Source of the DNA: Bacillota bacterium | GTDB lineage: Bacteria > Bacillota > Clostridia > Acetivibrionales > DSM-1351 | Assembly (NCBI GenBank): GCA_023398105.1 | Contig: JAEWST010000095.1 | Location: 1-29,202, forward strand | DNA: 29,202 nucleotides | Direction of reading: 5' to 3' | Part shown: positions 16,265-23,862 of the stretch, piece after piece | How positions within the stretch are numbered: the stretch's first letter is position 1 | How the letters are laid out: the number at the start of each line of letters is the position of its first letter | Notes under the pieces: generated by a model | The model's input: the letters and a program-made list of their open reading frames with translations, nothing else | Database searches by the model: none | What the model was told of the DNA's origin: nothing | Translations under genes and position numbers: made by a program

Positions 16265-16801
16265 GTGAACAAGCTTACAAGACAAATTGATAAAGATGTT
16301 TTGCTTAAAAACGTTAACATGGGTAATTTTGTGAAGATTAAGAGTAATTCTGTTTTGGAGGAAGTTGAAATTGGTGACTTTTCTCAAGCAGCACAATATA
16401 GCAATATATATAATACAAGTATTGGTAAACACTGTTCAATTTCACCCTTTGTCAACATAAATCCTGGTGATGACCGTGTGGAGATTGGACATGATGTAAA
16501 AATTGGATTAAATGTTTTAATCATGTCAGGAGTAAAAATTGGAAATGGTGCAATTATACAGTCTGGAAGCATTGTTACAGATGATGTCGAAAGCTATAGC
16601 ATAGTATGTGGAGAACCTGCTAGAAAAGTAAGAATGAGGTTTTCTGATGAAATAATTTCTGAGATAGAAAAATTGAAATGGTGGGATTGGGACTGCAGCA
16701 AAATAATGTCAATGTTTAATACCTTTAGGAGTTTTGATGAATTTATAGGCAAATATTCACATTCAGAATTCAAAAATGAAAAAGCAATTTGTTTGCAGTA
16801 G
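16265..16801 (+). CDS. Hexapeptide-repeat O-acyltransferase (CatB/xenobiotic acetyltransferase-like), 178 residues
   Basis: GTG at 16265 follows GGAGGTGG. The protein shows left-handed beta-helix hexads (VEIGHDVKIGLNVLI, GVKIGNGAIIQSGSIVTDDV) and the family's GEPARKVRMRF motif, then a helical tail with LKWWDWD. Such enzymes transfer acetyl or a related acyl group from an acyl-CoA to a hydroxyl, often on sugars or antibiotics. The substrate cannot be read here. A c-di-GMP-I riboswitch with terminator controls it, so a role in surface polysaccharide decoration is a plausible inference. It is probably a single-gene transcript, as a strong hairpin follows. Confidence 0.85.
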   Translation: MNKLTRQIDKDVLLKNVNMGNFVKIKSNSVLEEVEIGDFSQAAQYSNIYNTSIGKHCSISPFVNINPGDDRVEIGHDVKIGLNVLIMSGVKIGNGAIIQSGSIVTDDVESYSIVCGEPARKVRMRFSDEIISEIEKLKWWDWDCSKIMSMFNTFRSFDEFIGKYSHSEFKNEKAICLQ

Positions 16802-16873
16802 AAGTAAAGAATTAATTAAGCAACAATTTAATTAAAATAAATAAAATAACTTTCCAAAATTCAATGTTATGTG

Positions 16874-16933
16874 TACAAGAAAAAGCAATAAAGGAATTTG
16901 CTGAAAGACGAAACCTTTATTGCTTTTCTTGTA
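16874..16933 (+). terminator. Long hairpin terminator after the acyltransferase
   Basis: TACAAGAAAAAGCAATAAAG(G) at 16874-16894 pairs with CCTTTATTGCTTTTCTTGTA at 16914-16933, about 20 bp with one bulged A. The stem is long; the tail (TATATAAATG) is T-poor. Confidence 0.7.
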
Positions 16934-16956
16934 TATATAAATGTCTCTTTGCAACA

Positions 16957-17001
16957 TAGAAATGCCATTAGACATTTAAGATTATGTTAATGGCATTTCT
17001 A
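16957..17001. terminator. 14-bp hairpin, probably ending the minus-strand small gene
   Basis: TAGAAATGCCATTA and TAATGGCATTTCTA are perfect complements. It lies 17 bp downstream (leftward) of the stop of the small gene at 17019. The tail is not T-rich, so it may be a 3' stabilising hairpin instead. Confidence 0.5.
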
Positions 17002-17018
17002 GATTAAAATTATTTTAT

Positions 17019-17147
17019 TTAATTGCTTGGTTCACCCTTACTTTTATTATTATAGTTTGGATTGGAAGGATTCTGAGTTATTGCTTGCTCAGCCTTATTT
17101 TGAGAATTTGGTTTTGATGTTGTTTTGTTCTTTTTTTGTTTACCCAG
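17019..17147 (-). CDS. 42-residue KNSQ-rich small protein with apparent CTG start
   Basis: Upstream of the start, GGAGTTAATTTCACTG aligns position for position with GGAGTTAATTTATATG of the paralogue at 13837-13968, placing CTG exactly where that gene has ATG, nine bases after GGAG. There is no ATG, GTG or TTG in frame between the upstream TGA and this point. The product would read (M)GKQKKNKTTSKPNSQNKAE and end GEPSN: hydrophilic, basic, rich in Lys, Asn, Ser and Gln. It shares length, strand and the NSQNK core with the paralogue. Function unknown; it may be a minor spore protein. Confidence 0.55.
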   Translation of the reverse strand: MGKQKKNKTTSKPNSQNKAEQAITQNPSNPNYNNKSKGEPSN

Positions 17148-17447
17148 TGAAATTAACTCCTTTCATGAAGCCAACTACAATTGAACTGACGATTAATAAT
17201 TGACTTGTAATTAATAGTTATATAGTAAATTCTAATAAATATGATTTCTAAATAGAAGATTTTTATTCAAGGAGAATATTTATTTTGATGAAATAAGAGG
17301 GTGTTCAATTAATAAAAATATGGTACAATGTTAATATAGTTAAGATTATTTTGACTGAACATGTCAAAAAAGCGAGAAAGTGTTATGTGGTATAAATTTT
17401 AAATGCTCAAATATGTTACTTAACCCTTACCTGGAGGGAACTACAAA

Positions 17448-19319
17448 ATGATAAAACAAAAACACAAAAATAAGATTGGCAATTCATTTACATATATTCT
17501 TCTTTTCATTATTGCGTTTTGTTCAGTGATTAGTGATTTCGTAATACAAGAGCTAAATATGAATTTTTACTTAACACTTAGTAGCATTTTTATTTTTGTA
17601 ATAATTGGTGTATCAAGAAGTAATCTTAGTCTTATGATAATAACAATAGTGAATTGTGTATTATTTGCCATAAATGGTTTCAATATCATAACTCTTATCC
17701 ATACAATAGAGATATATTATGTATGGGCTCTATATAAAAACAACAAAAAAAATATATTATTAGAGGTTATAATTTTTGGATTATGCATTTATTTACCAGT
17801 GATTTTTGTAACCAGCTACAATAGCGACAGTATTAGTGTAGAATCAATATTTAGTATTGTAATGATATTATTTAATAGAGTATTCAATGCTTTGATTAGT
17901 AAAATGATATTAGATTATATGCCTTTAGAAAAGATAACAGGTTTCGTATATGATCGCCAAAAAGCTTTTACATTATCAAGTCTAGTTATTCAAGTTAGTA
18001 TAGCTAGTGTTGTTGTTCCGATTCTTTTGTTTTCTATAGCAACCAATTCAAGTAACCAAGAGCAAATTTCAGAAACTGCTGTTAATGATTTAAAAAGTGC
18101 TTCTGAATATATAAACAAGAAACTTAATACTTGGAGTGAGCAAGATATAAGAGATTTAAAATTGTTAAAACCGATACAGGTGTATGACTTGATTGATGCT
18201 GTGCAAATATATGTTTCGAGAGCGGACAATTCTGTTAATTTTCATTTAGTAGACTTAGGAAATAAGGTGATATCTAGTCAAAACACTGCAGATTATATGA
18301 AAGACGGATTGGAATGGATAGAAGAAGGTACTATTAAGATGATAGAACCAGATATTTTTAGATGGGTAGCACATAGAGATAGCAGATTTATTATTAAGGA
18401 TTATACCAGAGACAAAGCTTTTTTCTATGTAACTTCAATAGATAAATTTAAAGTGATTGTTACTGTGTCAGAAACTGCATATGGTGACAAAGCAATAAAT
18501 TTTTATTTGAATTTAATGAAATTAATATTCCCTATATCTTTATTTGTTGGTGTTTTCTTTATAATTTTGAAAAGATTTATTTTGAATTCTATTTTTGAAC
18601 TGATAAGTATAACTAGTGGATTGCCTCAAAAGCTGAAAAACAATGAAACAGTTGAGTTTTTAAAGAGTAATATATATGAAATTGATTCATTAACATCTAA
18701 TTTCAAAATAATGGTAGACAATTTGAGTAGCATGATAAAAAATGTTGAAGCAACTAATAAAAAACTTCTAGAATCTGAACGCTTGCTGTATGATCAAGCA
18801 CACTTTGATTCTTTAACTGGATTACCAAATAGACCTTATTTTATTAAAAAAGTAGAGAGTGATATAACTAACTTTTATACAGATGAGCAGTTTGCTAATA
18901 AACAAGGAATAGCATTCTTTTTTATTGATTTAGATAAGTTTAAAGCAGTTAATGATACTTATGGACATTCTGCAGGAGATAAGCTGTTAAAGCAAGTGGC
19001 TGATAATATGGATAGTGTACTAAAGGACTATGACAGTACAAGTTCTTTTATAGCACGAATAGGTGGGGATGAGTTTGTTATTGAGTTTATTTACGACAAT
19101 AGGCATGACATAGCAGTTTTGGCTGAGGCATTAATTAGTGCCATAAATATGCCTAAGCAAATAGATAATATTGTATTGACTCCTGCTATCAGTATTGGAA
19201 TATGTGTATTTCCAGATGATGGAGAGGATATTGATAGTATTTTCTTAAAGTCTGATTCGTCAATGTATAAGGCTAAAAACTCTGGTGGTAATAAATTTTT
19301 CTTTTATTCTAAAATATAA
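17448..19319 (+). CDS. Membrane diguanylate cyclase (GGDEF), 623 residues
   Basis: ATG 17448 follows TGGAGGG. Several hydrophobic helices occupy residues ~12-205, an extracytoplasmic sensor region ~205-355, a further helix ~357-380 and a linker to ~450. The GGDEF domain starts at DSLTGLPNR (residue 454), with FFIDLDKFKAVND and an intact active-site GGDEF at 539-543, so it should make c-di-GMP from GTP. No RxxD inhibitory site is visible five residues before GGDEF. The next gene, 22 nt away, is a solute-binding lipoprotein, suggesting the pair senses a ligand outside the cell. Its product is the ligand of the riboswitch ~1.4 kb upstream. Confidence 0.9.
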   Translation: MIKQKHKNKIGNSFTYILLFIIAFCSVISDFVIQELNMNFYLTLSSIFIFVIIGVSRSNLSLMIITIVNCVLFAINGFNIITLIHTIEIYYVWALYKNNKKNILLEVIIFGLCIYLPVIFVTSYNSDSISVESIFSIVMILFNRVFNALISKMILDYMPLEKITGFVYDRQKAFTLSSLVIQVSIASVVVPILLFSIATNSSNQEQISETAVNDLKSASEYINKKLNTWSEQDIRDLKLLKPIQVYDLIDAVQIYVSRADNSVNFHLVDLGNKVISSQNTADYMKDGLEWIEEGTIKMIEPDIFRWVAHRDSRFIIKDYTRDKAFFYVTSIDKFKVIVTVSETAYGDKAINFYLNLMKLIFPISLFVGVFFIILKRFILNSIFELISITSGLPQKLKNNETVEFLKSNIYEIDSLTSNFKIMVDNLSSMIKNVEATNKKLLESERLLYDQAHFDSLTGLPNRPYFIKKVESDITNFYTDEQFANKQGIAFFFIDLDKFKAVNDTYGHSAGDKLLKQVADNMDSVLKDYDSTSSFIARIGGDEFVIEFIYDNRHDIAVLAEALISAINMPKQIDNIVLTPAISIGICVFPDDGEDIDSIFLKSDSSMYKAKNSGGNKFFFYSKI

Positions 19320-19341
19320 ATCATTAAGGAGCTGTGACAGT

Positions 19342-20661
19342 ATGAAAAAGAATAAGGCTATAATATTATCCGTTGTAATTGCTTGTATTTCTCTCACTTC
19401 CTGTAGTACTACTGAAAAAAACATTGATGTTGACAAAATTATTAAGCCAACTGAAGCCAGTACTAGTTTAGCCGTTATTGAGAAGAAGGAAAATAACGAA
19501 ACTGAAGCATTTGATTTTATTGTATGGAATAACTCCTTAGATAATATTTATATTGAAGATGCAGTTAGTGCAAAATATCCCAAAGCCAATTTAAAAATAG
19601 TTAATTATGATGTACCTGATTCAGAGAAATTAATTAAAGCAATAGCATCAAATGAACCCATTGATTTAATTACATATGCTAGAGAAGGTTTTGGTAATTT
19701 AAATTCTCTAGACGGAATAGAGGATTTTTTAGATCCTACATATGATTTTCAGAGCATAAAGTCAATATATAATGAGCGTGAATTGGAACACTGTAAGTCT
19801 TTCGATGATAGTAAGCTTTTAGCATTACCGTTTCCTGAGTTTCCTATGGTAACTTTTTATCGTGCTGATATATTAGAGAAGTATGGGTTTCCTACAGAAC
19901 CTGAGGAACTAGGGGATTATATGTCAACTGTAGATGGTTGGCTGAAGATAGCTACAGAGCTAAAAAAACATGGCATGTATGCTATACAGTGGAAAGAAGA
20001 GCTTTTTCAAAGAGCATTGAGAGGCTATGCATTTTATGATGATAATATGAATTTGATTGTTAATAATGAAAAAGTGAGAGATTCTCTTAAGCTTACTTTA
20101 GAAATAAGTAAGAGAGGGTTAGCTGGTAGATATAATGTATGGGGTTCAGATGGTCAAAAAGCCATCAAAGATGGTGAGATTGCTATGATGTATACTAATA
20201 AATGGGGTGAAAACTACTTAAAGAGTATAGTACCTGAACAAGCAGGGAAATGGAGAGCTACAAGATTACCTTTAAATATTTATGGATTTCAGAGCTCTAG
20301 CTATGCGTCAATAGTGTCATCAAGTAAACATAAAAAAGAAGCATGGGATATACTCAAAAGATATATGTTAAATGACTATAATTCTATTACTGCTCAAAGA
20401 GAACAAATAAGTGAGTTTCTCGGAGGGCAGAAATCAATGTTGCTATATGAAGAGCTTATAAATAAAATTCCACTCCGCTATCCTACTATGCTAGATGATA
20501 GAGCGTATTCTATATTTTTCGATATGCTATATAACAATATGGATAAAAAAGGTGCTGATGAGATATTAAACTTGTCAATATCAAAACTCAATGAATCAAC
20601 ACACCATGAACATAAAGTATTAACTGAATATCTTAAAGAACACAGAAAAACAAAAAAATGA
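19342..20661 (+). CDS. Extracellular solute-binding lipoprotein (family 1-like), 439 residues
   Basis: ATG 19342 follows AAGGAGC; a longer frame reading upstream overlaps the cyclase and is not used. A lipoprotein signal peptide ends at the lipobox LTSC (Cys21). The rest resembles ABC-type sugar-binding proteins: FDFIVWNNS, FPMVTFYRADILEKYGFP, then a DGWLKIATELKKHG segment. No permease or ATPase genes are adjacent, so instead of import it may present a ligand to the membrane cyclase encoded just upstream. That role is inferred from the gene pair. A 21-bp hairpin 77 bp after the stop ends the operon. Confidence 0.85.
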   Translation: MKKNKAIILSVVIACISLTSCSTTEKNIDVDKIIKPTEASTSLAVIEKKENNETEAFDFIVWNNSLDNIYIEDAVSAKYPKANLKIVNYDVPDSEKLIKAIASNEPIDLITYAREGFGNLNSLDGIEDFLDPTYDFQSIKSIYNERELEHCKSFDDSKLLALPFPEFPMVTFYRADILEKYGFPTEPEELGDYMSTVDGWLKIATELKKHGMYAIQWKEELFQRALRGYAFYDDNMNLIVNNEKVRDSLKLTLEISKRGLAGRYNVWGSDGQKAIKDGEIAMMYTNKWGENYLKSIVPEQAGKWRATRLPLNIYGFQSSSYASIVSSSKHKKEAWDILKRYMLNDYNSITAQREQISEFLGGQKSMLLYEELINKIPLRYPTMLDDRAYSIFFDMLYNNMDKKGADEILNLSISKLNESTHHEHKVLTEYLKEHRKTKK

Positions 20662-20738
20662 TTATAAAGCTAAGTAGCAGAGTATATATAGGTGTAGAGT
20701 TTTTTGATACAAATTAGTTCTATGTGTATTTATCTAAT

Positions 20739-20783
20739 CCATATAAGAACAACCTCAGCTTTGCTGAGGTTGTTCTTATATGG
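20739..20783. terminator. 21-bp perfect hairpin after the cyclase/lipoprotein operon
   Basis: The stem 20739-20759 pairs perfectly with 20763-20783 around a TTT loop (core AACCTCAGC TTT GCTGAGGTT). It is unusually long for a terminator and lacks a strong T-run, so it may be an operon end or a palindromic element. Confidence 0.65.
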
Positions 20784-20814
20784 AAAATTGTTGAATTATT
20801 TTAGCTTATTATAT

Positions 20815-20869
20815 CAACTTTCGCAATATTATTAGACTTTAAGCAGCATATTTAACTGCGAAAGTTGAG
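20815..20869 (+). repeat. Family C repeat, full 55-bp copy
   Basis: It begins CAACTTTCGCA and ends TGCGAAAGTTGAG, an 11-bp inverted terminal pair flanking AGACTTTAAGCAGCATATTT. It matches the half copy at 14446-14480. Confidence 0.8.
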
Positions 20870-21027
20870 TCGCTATTTAAACGTTTAAAAAAAAGCGAGT
20901 ATTATGGGTTGTATTGGTTTGTTTTGGATTTATTAAAAAAAATGTATAAAAAAGCAAGTAATATTGAGCAATATAATGGAATCATTAGAAAAAGCAGGAC
21001 AATTGTGCGACAAAATTATTCCAAACA

Positions 21028-21056
21028 TTGACAATTGTATAAATGAGGTGTAATAT
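21028..21056 (+). promoter_or_regulatory. Sigma-A-type promoter of the abrB-like gene
   Basis: TTGACA (21028-21033), a 17-bp spacer, then TAATAT (21051-21056), about 43 bp before the ATG at 21099. Confidence 0.7.
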
Positions 21057-21098
21057 AATGTAAAAACATATGATATATTGTAAGGGAGAGAATAAATA

Positions 21099-21347
21099 AT
21101 GAAATCAACAGGAATTGTAAGAAAAGTAGATGAACTTGGTAGGATTGTATTGCCGATAGAATTGAGGAGAACTTTTGATATTGAACAGAAGGATGCTTTA
21201 GAGATATATGTTGATGAAGCAACTATCATATTAAAGAAGTATGAACCAGTATGTATTTTTTGTGCTGATGCAAGAAATATTACTAATTATAAAGGCAAAA
21301 ACATCTGTAAAGAATGTATGAAAGAGTTAAAAGATAGCCAAAAATAA
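21099..21347 (+). CDS. AbrB/SpoVT-type transcription regulator with Cys4 tail, 82 residues
   Basis: ATG follows AAGGGAGAG. Residues 1-50 are a typical AbrB swapped-hairpin DNA-binding domain (STGIVRKVDELGRIVLPIELRR). The tail carries CIFCADARNI...CKECMKEL, two CxxC pairs likely to bind one zinc. Proteins of this shape are common in clostridia as transition-state or sporulation-phase regulators. A good sigma-A promoter lies upstream. A family A element begins two bases after the stop codon. The target genes are not identifiable here; the nearest are the spore-coat genes about 0.5 kb downstream. Confidence 0.9.
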   Translation: MKSTGIVRKVDELGRIVLPIELRRTFDIEQKDALEIYVDEATIILKKYEPVCIFCADARNITNYKGKNICKECMKELKDSQK

Positions 21348-21348
21348 T

Positions 21349-21462
21349 TTATAACGAGGCAAGAAAATGTCCCCCACTTCTATAAGTGGCGGGTACCGCT
21401 TTGGTTTTTAGGCGGTGAGGATATTTCCCGCCTCGATGAAACGCCGCTGATGTGATGAAATT
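21349..21462 (+). repeat. Family A element, copy A2 (3' end replaced)
   Basis: It starts TTATAACGAGGC two bases after the abrB-like stop and carries the hairpins CCACTTCTATAAGTGG and ACCGC...GCGGT. It agrees with A7 to about GATGAAATT, after which the sequence is unrelated and the right-hand CGTTATAA is missing. Confidence 0.85.
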
Positions 21463-21501
21463 GTATGATTTAGTAAAACCAATTTAAAAATTAACCAAAT
21501 A

Positions 21502-21540
21502 GAAAAAACCGCAATTTATTATAATTTGCGGTTTTTTCTA
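21502..21540. terminator. Bidirectional terminator after abrB-like gene
   Basis: GAAAAAACCGCAA (21502-21514) pairs with TTGCGGTTTTTTC (21526-21538), giving T-runs on both strands. Confidence 0.85.
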
Positions 21541-21581
21541 ATTTTTTTATGTAAAAAGACAATAACCTTTCAATGCTTTAA

Positions 21582-21705
21582 TATAACGAGGCAATAAAAT
21601 GTCCCCCGCTTCTATAAATCAAACCCAAATTGCATTCAAAGCATCATTAGCCTAAAAGGCAAAGACTTTGAACCATAAATTAATTGGCTCTAGTAGACCA
21701 ACCTA
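21582..21705 (+). repeat. Family A truncated copy A3 joined to family D fragment
   Basis: ATAACGAGGCAATAAAATGT then CCCCCGCTTCTATAA is the first 36 bases of family A. It runs directly into AAACCCAAATTGC...GACTTTGAACC...GGCTCTAGTA, which resembles 28907-28995 (family D). Confidence 0.65.
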
Positions 21706-21724
21706 TTTTAGCAATTATTCAGCT

Positions 21725-21775
21725 TTTCATTTGATAAGTTTATATACCTACTAATTAACAACTGCAAAGTTGAGA
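21725..21775 (+). repeat. Diverged family B/C repeat
   Basis: TTTCATTTGATAAGTTTATA ... AACTGCAAAGTTGAGAAA: a family B-like left part joined to a family C-like right end. Confidence 0.5.
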
Positions 21776-21877
21776 AATTTAGTATATAACATGTATATTA
21801 TGTAACCTAAGATGCAATTATTTCATATTATGTAAATAGAGTTGTGTTTATACCAACTATAAGAAAGGAGAAGTGCA

Positions 21878-22141
21878 ATGAATGATATGAAAATTCCATA
21901 TGGCTGCCCACATAAGGATATGAGTGAAATGGATATTGATAATTTAAGACAAAATAATGAGAAGCTATATAAGGATGCCTACGACAAGGGAAAAAACAAT
22001 TGTCCCCAGATGGTATTAGCAATGGCATATGTTATAGATCAAAAATGGGAAACACCTTATGAAGTAAATGAAGGATTAAAAAGAGGAACTTTATTCCCAA
22101 ATCTTGATAAGCCATTCTTGGGAGGAGGCAGAACTATATGA
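21878..22141 (+). CDS. cotJA: CotJA-type spore coat-associated protein, 87 residues
   Basis: ATG follows AAAGGAGAAG. The C-terminal half carries the CotJA signature: YEVNEGLKRGTLFPNLDKPF. In Bacillus the cotJABC operon encodes coat polypeptides made in the mother cell. The N-terminus (MNDMKIPYGCPHKDMSEMD) is hydrophilic and holds a Cys. The gene overlaps cotJB by four bases (ATGA), so translation is probably coupled. No promoter could be assigned with confidence. Confidence 0.85.
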   Translation: MNDMKIPYGCPHKDMSEMDIDNLRQNNEKLYKDAYDKGKNNCPQMVLAMAYVIDQKWETPYEVNEGLKRGTLFPNLDKPFLGGGRTI

Positions 22142-22404
22142 AGATGAGTGAGAGAGAAATGCTAATGTGGAAAATGCAGGCATATGATTTTGCTATGGAT
22201 GAGGTTGGACTTTTTTTGGATACTCATCCAAATGACCAAATAGCATTGTCATACTTTAAACAATATCGTGATTTGAAAAAGCAGGCAGAAGCAGATTTTA
22301 CAAAAAAGTATGGTCCAGTTACCATTGACAATTATAATTTTGATTTATCAACCTGGAAATGGATTGATAGCCCATGGCCTTGGGAAATTGAAAGTGAGGT
22401 TTAG
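22138..22404 (+). CDS. cotJB: CotJB spore coat protein, 88 residues
   Basis: The start overlaps the cotJA stop. The protein matches CotJB in size and motifs: WKMQAYDFAMDEVGLFLDTHPND, then ALSYFKQYRDLKKQ and YGP(V/L)T...W.W...PWPWE. It is a small soluble coat protein of the forespore surface. It should be followed by cotJC, and is, but only a stub of that gene remains. Confidence 0.92.
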   Translation: MKMSEREMLMWKMQAYDFAMDEVGLFLDTHPNDQIALSYFKQYRDLKKQAEADFTKKYGPVTIDNYNFDLSTWKWIDSPWPWEIESEV

Positions 22405-22407
22405 TAT

Positions 22408-22521
22408 ATGTGGATTTATGAAAAAAAGCTACAGTATCCTGTAAAAATAAAAACTCCTAATGCCGCTCTTGCAAAGATAATTATAACTCAATATGGTGGG
22501 CTGAATTTCATATTTTTATGA
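22408..22521 (+). pseudogene. cotJC: Truncated cotJC (manganese catalase-like), 37 codons
   Basis: Three bases after the cotJB stop, ATG 22408 opens MWIYEKKLQYPVKIKTPNAA ... ITQYGG, which matches the start of CotJC. After QYGG the frame reads LNFIFL and stops. Intact CotJC is roughly 190 residues with a di-manganese ferritin-like fold; all of the metal-ligand helices are missing. Nothing resembling the remainder is present in the next kilobase, which holds a family A element 95 bp later. A deletion, perhaps linked to repeat insertion, is inferred. Confidence 0.85.
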
Positions 22522-22616
22522 ATATATAAACTTAAACTTCGCACATAAAAATCTTGAGGATATAAATTTATCTATTAAAAATATATTAACCATATTTTTT
22601 GGCTAATAGGAATAGA

Positions 22617-22690
22617 TTATAACGAGGAAAGAAGATGTCCCCCACTTCTATTAGTGGCGGGGACCACTTTGGTTATCAGCGGCGTTATAA
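22617..22690 (+). repeat. Family A element, copy A4 (74 bp, internally deleted)
   Basis: It runs from TTATAACGAGGAAAGAAGAT through CCACTTCTATTAGTGG to AGCGGCGTTATAA. Both inverted ends are kept, while about 80 bp of the interior is missing relative to A5 and A7. Confidence 0.85.
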
Positions 22691-22721
22691 AGAAATAAGT
22701 TTGTCTTTAACTTTAAATAAT

Positions 22722-22782
22722 TTACTCAACTTTCCCAGTTAAAAATCCCAGGTGCTAAACTTATCAATGGAAAGTTGGGTTA
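22722..22782 (-). repeat. Family B repeat, reverse copy
   Basis: On the minus strand: CTAACCCAACTTTCCATTGA, TAAGTTTAGCACC..., ending GGGAAAGTTGAGTAAA. The ends CAACTTTCC and GGAAAGTTG are inverted copies. Confidence 0.75.
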
Positions 22783-22829
22783 GAAATAATTGAATGAATT
22801 AGTTGGCAAATCGAAGTTTTTTTTGCTGA

Positions 22830-22852
22830 AAAACCGACACGATGTCGGTTTT
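22830..22852. terminator. Perfect hairpin between two family B copies
   Basis: AAAACCGACA, loop CGA, TGTCGGTTTT. Its outer context (GCTG and TAGC) extends it slightly. It lies about 0.3 kb after the truncated cotJC with no gene between. On the minus strand a T-run (TTTTT) is also present. Confidence 0.5.
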
Positions 22853-22926
22853 AGCAAACTATGAACCATGGATGGTGAATGTGGAAAGGCAGCTAAAATG
22901 CTGAGATAAGTCATTACTAATTTCTT

Positions 22927-22998
22927 GCAACTATTTCGGCAAAAACCATTAATAAGTTTGAACACCGATAGATTTTTTTCTTGGGAAAGTTGAGTAAA
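22927..22998 (+). repeat. Family B repeat, full forward copy
   Basis: It runs GCAACTATTTCGGCAAAAAC, CATTAATAAGTTTGAACACC, GATAG and ends GGGAAAGTTGAGTAAATT. It links the left half seen at 12741 with the right half seen at 13271. Confidence 0.8.
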
Positions 22999-23223
22999 TT
23001 ATATTCTTAGATGTATTACAGAGCATTTTTTTTGAGCAAAAATGTGTACAAAAAGAAAATCTTAGACAAGTAAATTTATGTATTCTAGGAAATGAAAGTT
23101 TCTCTTTTTTCGTTCAATGGAGCGAATTTGGAAACAAGTCCAGTTTCATCAAAGGCTTTCATAATGACTATAGAATATTGGAATTTAAAAAATATAATAT
23201 ATGAAATAAATTTATTATAAATA

Positions 23224-23252
23224 TCGACAAATGATGCAAAATAGGATATAAT
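23224..23252 (+). promoter_or_regulatory. Sigma-A-type promoter of agrBD
   Basis: TCGACA (23224-23229), a 17-bp spacer, TATAAT (23247-23252), 28 bp before the agrB start. Confidence 0.75.
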
Positions 23253-23280
23253 GGTGTAAAATGTAGTATACGGTGATAAT

Positions 23281-23862
23281 ATGATGTCTAAAATTGTAAA
23301 AAAAATAACTGATCAGATTGTTTTAAATGTTCCTGGTATGACTGAAGAAAAAGCTGAGCAAATTGAGTATGGATTATACACAGCGTTTTCTGATGTTTTA
23401 AAATTGTTCGCAGTTTTACTTGCTGCATTAATTCTGGGTAAATTAGAGTATGCTTTTGTTGCCGTTATTGTATTTGCAATAAATAAGTCTTATTTAGGTG
23501 GGATTCATGCCAAAACACAGATTGGATGTATAATCACTCATTTTATAATTATTTTTAGTTGTATTTATTTAGCAGAAGTAATAAAAATCGAATATTTTAA
23601 TATTATTTTATTCATTGTAGCATTTGTTTTGGCAGCATTATATGCTCCTGCAGACTTGGTATCAAAACCTATAATAACTAAAAAGAGGAAGCAAGAATTA
23701 AGGATTAAGGGAGGCATTTCTCTATTGATTTGTTTTGTTACTACATTTTTTGTTCCAAATATTTACGCAAATATTATTTCTTTAATCACACTAATTTCAA
23801 CTATTAATGTTACACCCATAATGTATAAAATAACAAAGAATAAGAGAGGTGGGATAGTATGA
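23281..23862 (+). CDS. agrB: AgrB-type accessory gene regulator membrane peptidase, 193 residues
   Basis: This integral membrane cysteine protease cleaves the C-terminal tail of the AgrD propeptide and closes the thiolactone ring. The family's catalytic pair is present in LGGIHAKTQIGC (His76, Cys83), and four to six hydrophobic helices follow the usual layout. ATG 23281 or 23284 can be the start; the ribosome site is weak (GGTGAT). The stop overlaps the agrD start as ATGA, implying coupled translation. It is driven by a good promoter just upstream. Confidence 0.92.
   Translation: MMSKIVKKITDQIVLNVPGMTEEKAEQIEYGLYTAFSDVLKLFAVLLAALILGKLEYAFVAVIVFAINKSYLGGIHAKTQIGCIITHFIIIFSCIYLAEVIKIEYFNIILFIVAFVLAALYAPADLVSKPIITKKRKQELRIKGGISLLICFVTTFFVPNIYANIISLITLISTINVTPIMYKITKNKRGGIV

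Noticed and set aside
20941..21030. 29-codon ORF upstream of the abrB-like gene
   Set aside because: No ribosome binding site; it overlaps the -35 region of the abrB-like promoter.
21444..21462. CTGATG...GAAA in family A as a hammerhead ribozyme core
   Set aside because: There is no stem II between the CTGATG and GAAA boxes and no flanking stems I/III in the required order.
22780..22965. 61-codon minus-strand ORF
   Set aside because: It spans two family B repeats and a hairpin; no ribosome site or protein-like pattern.
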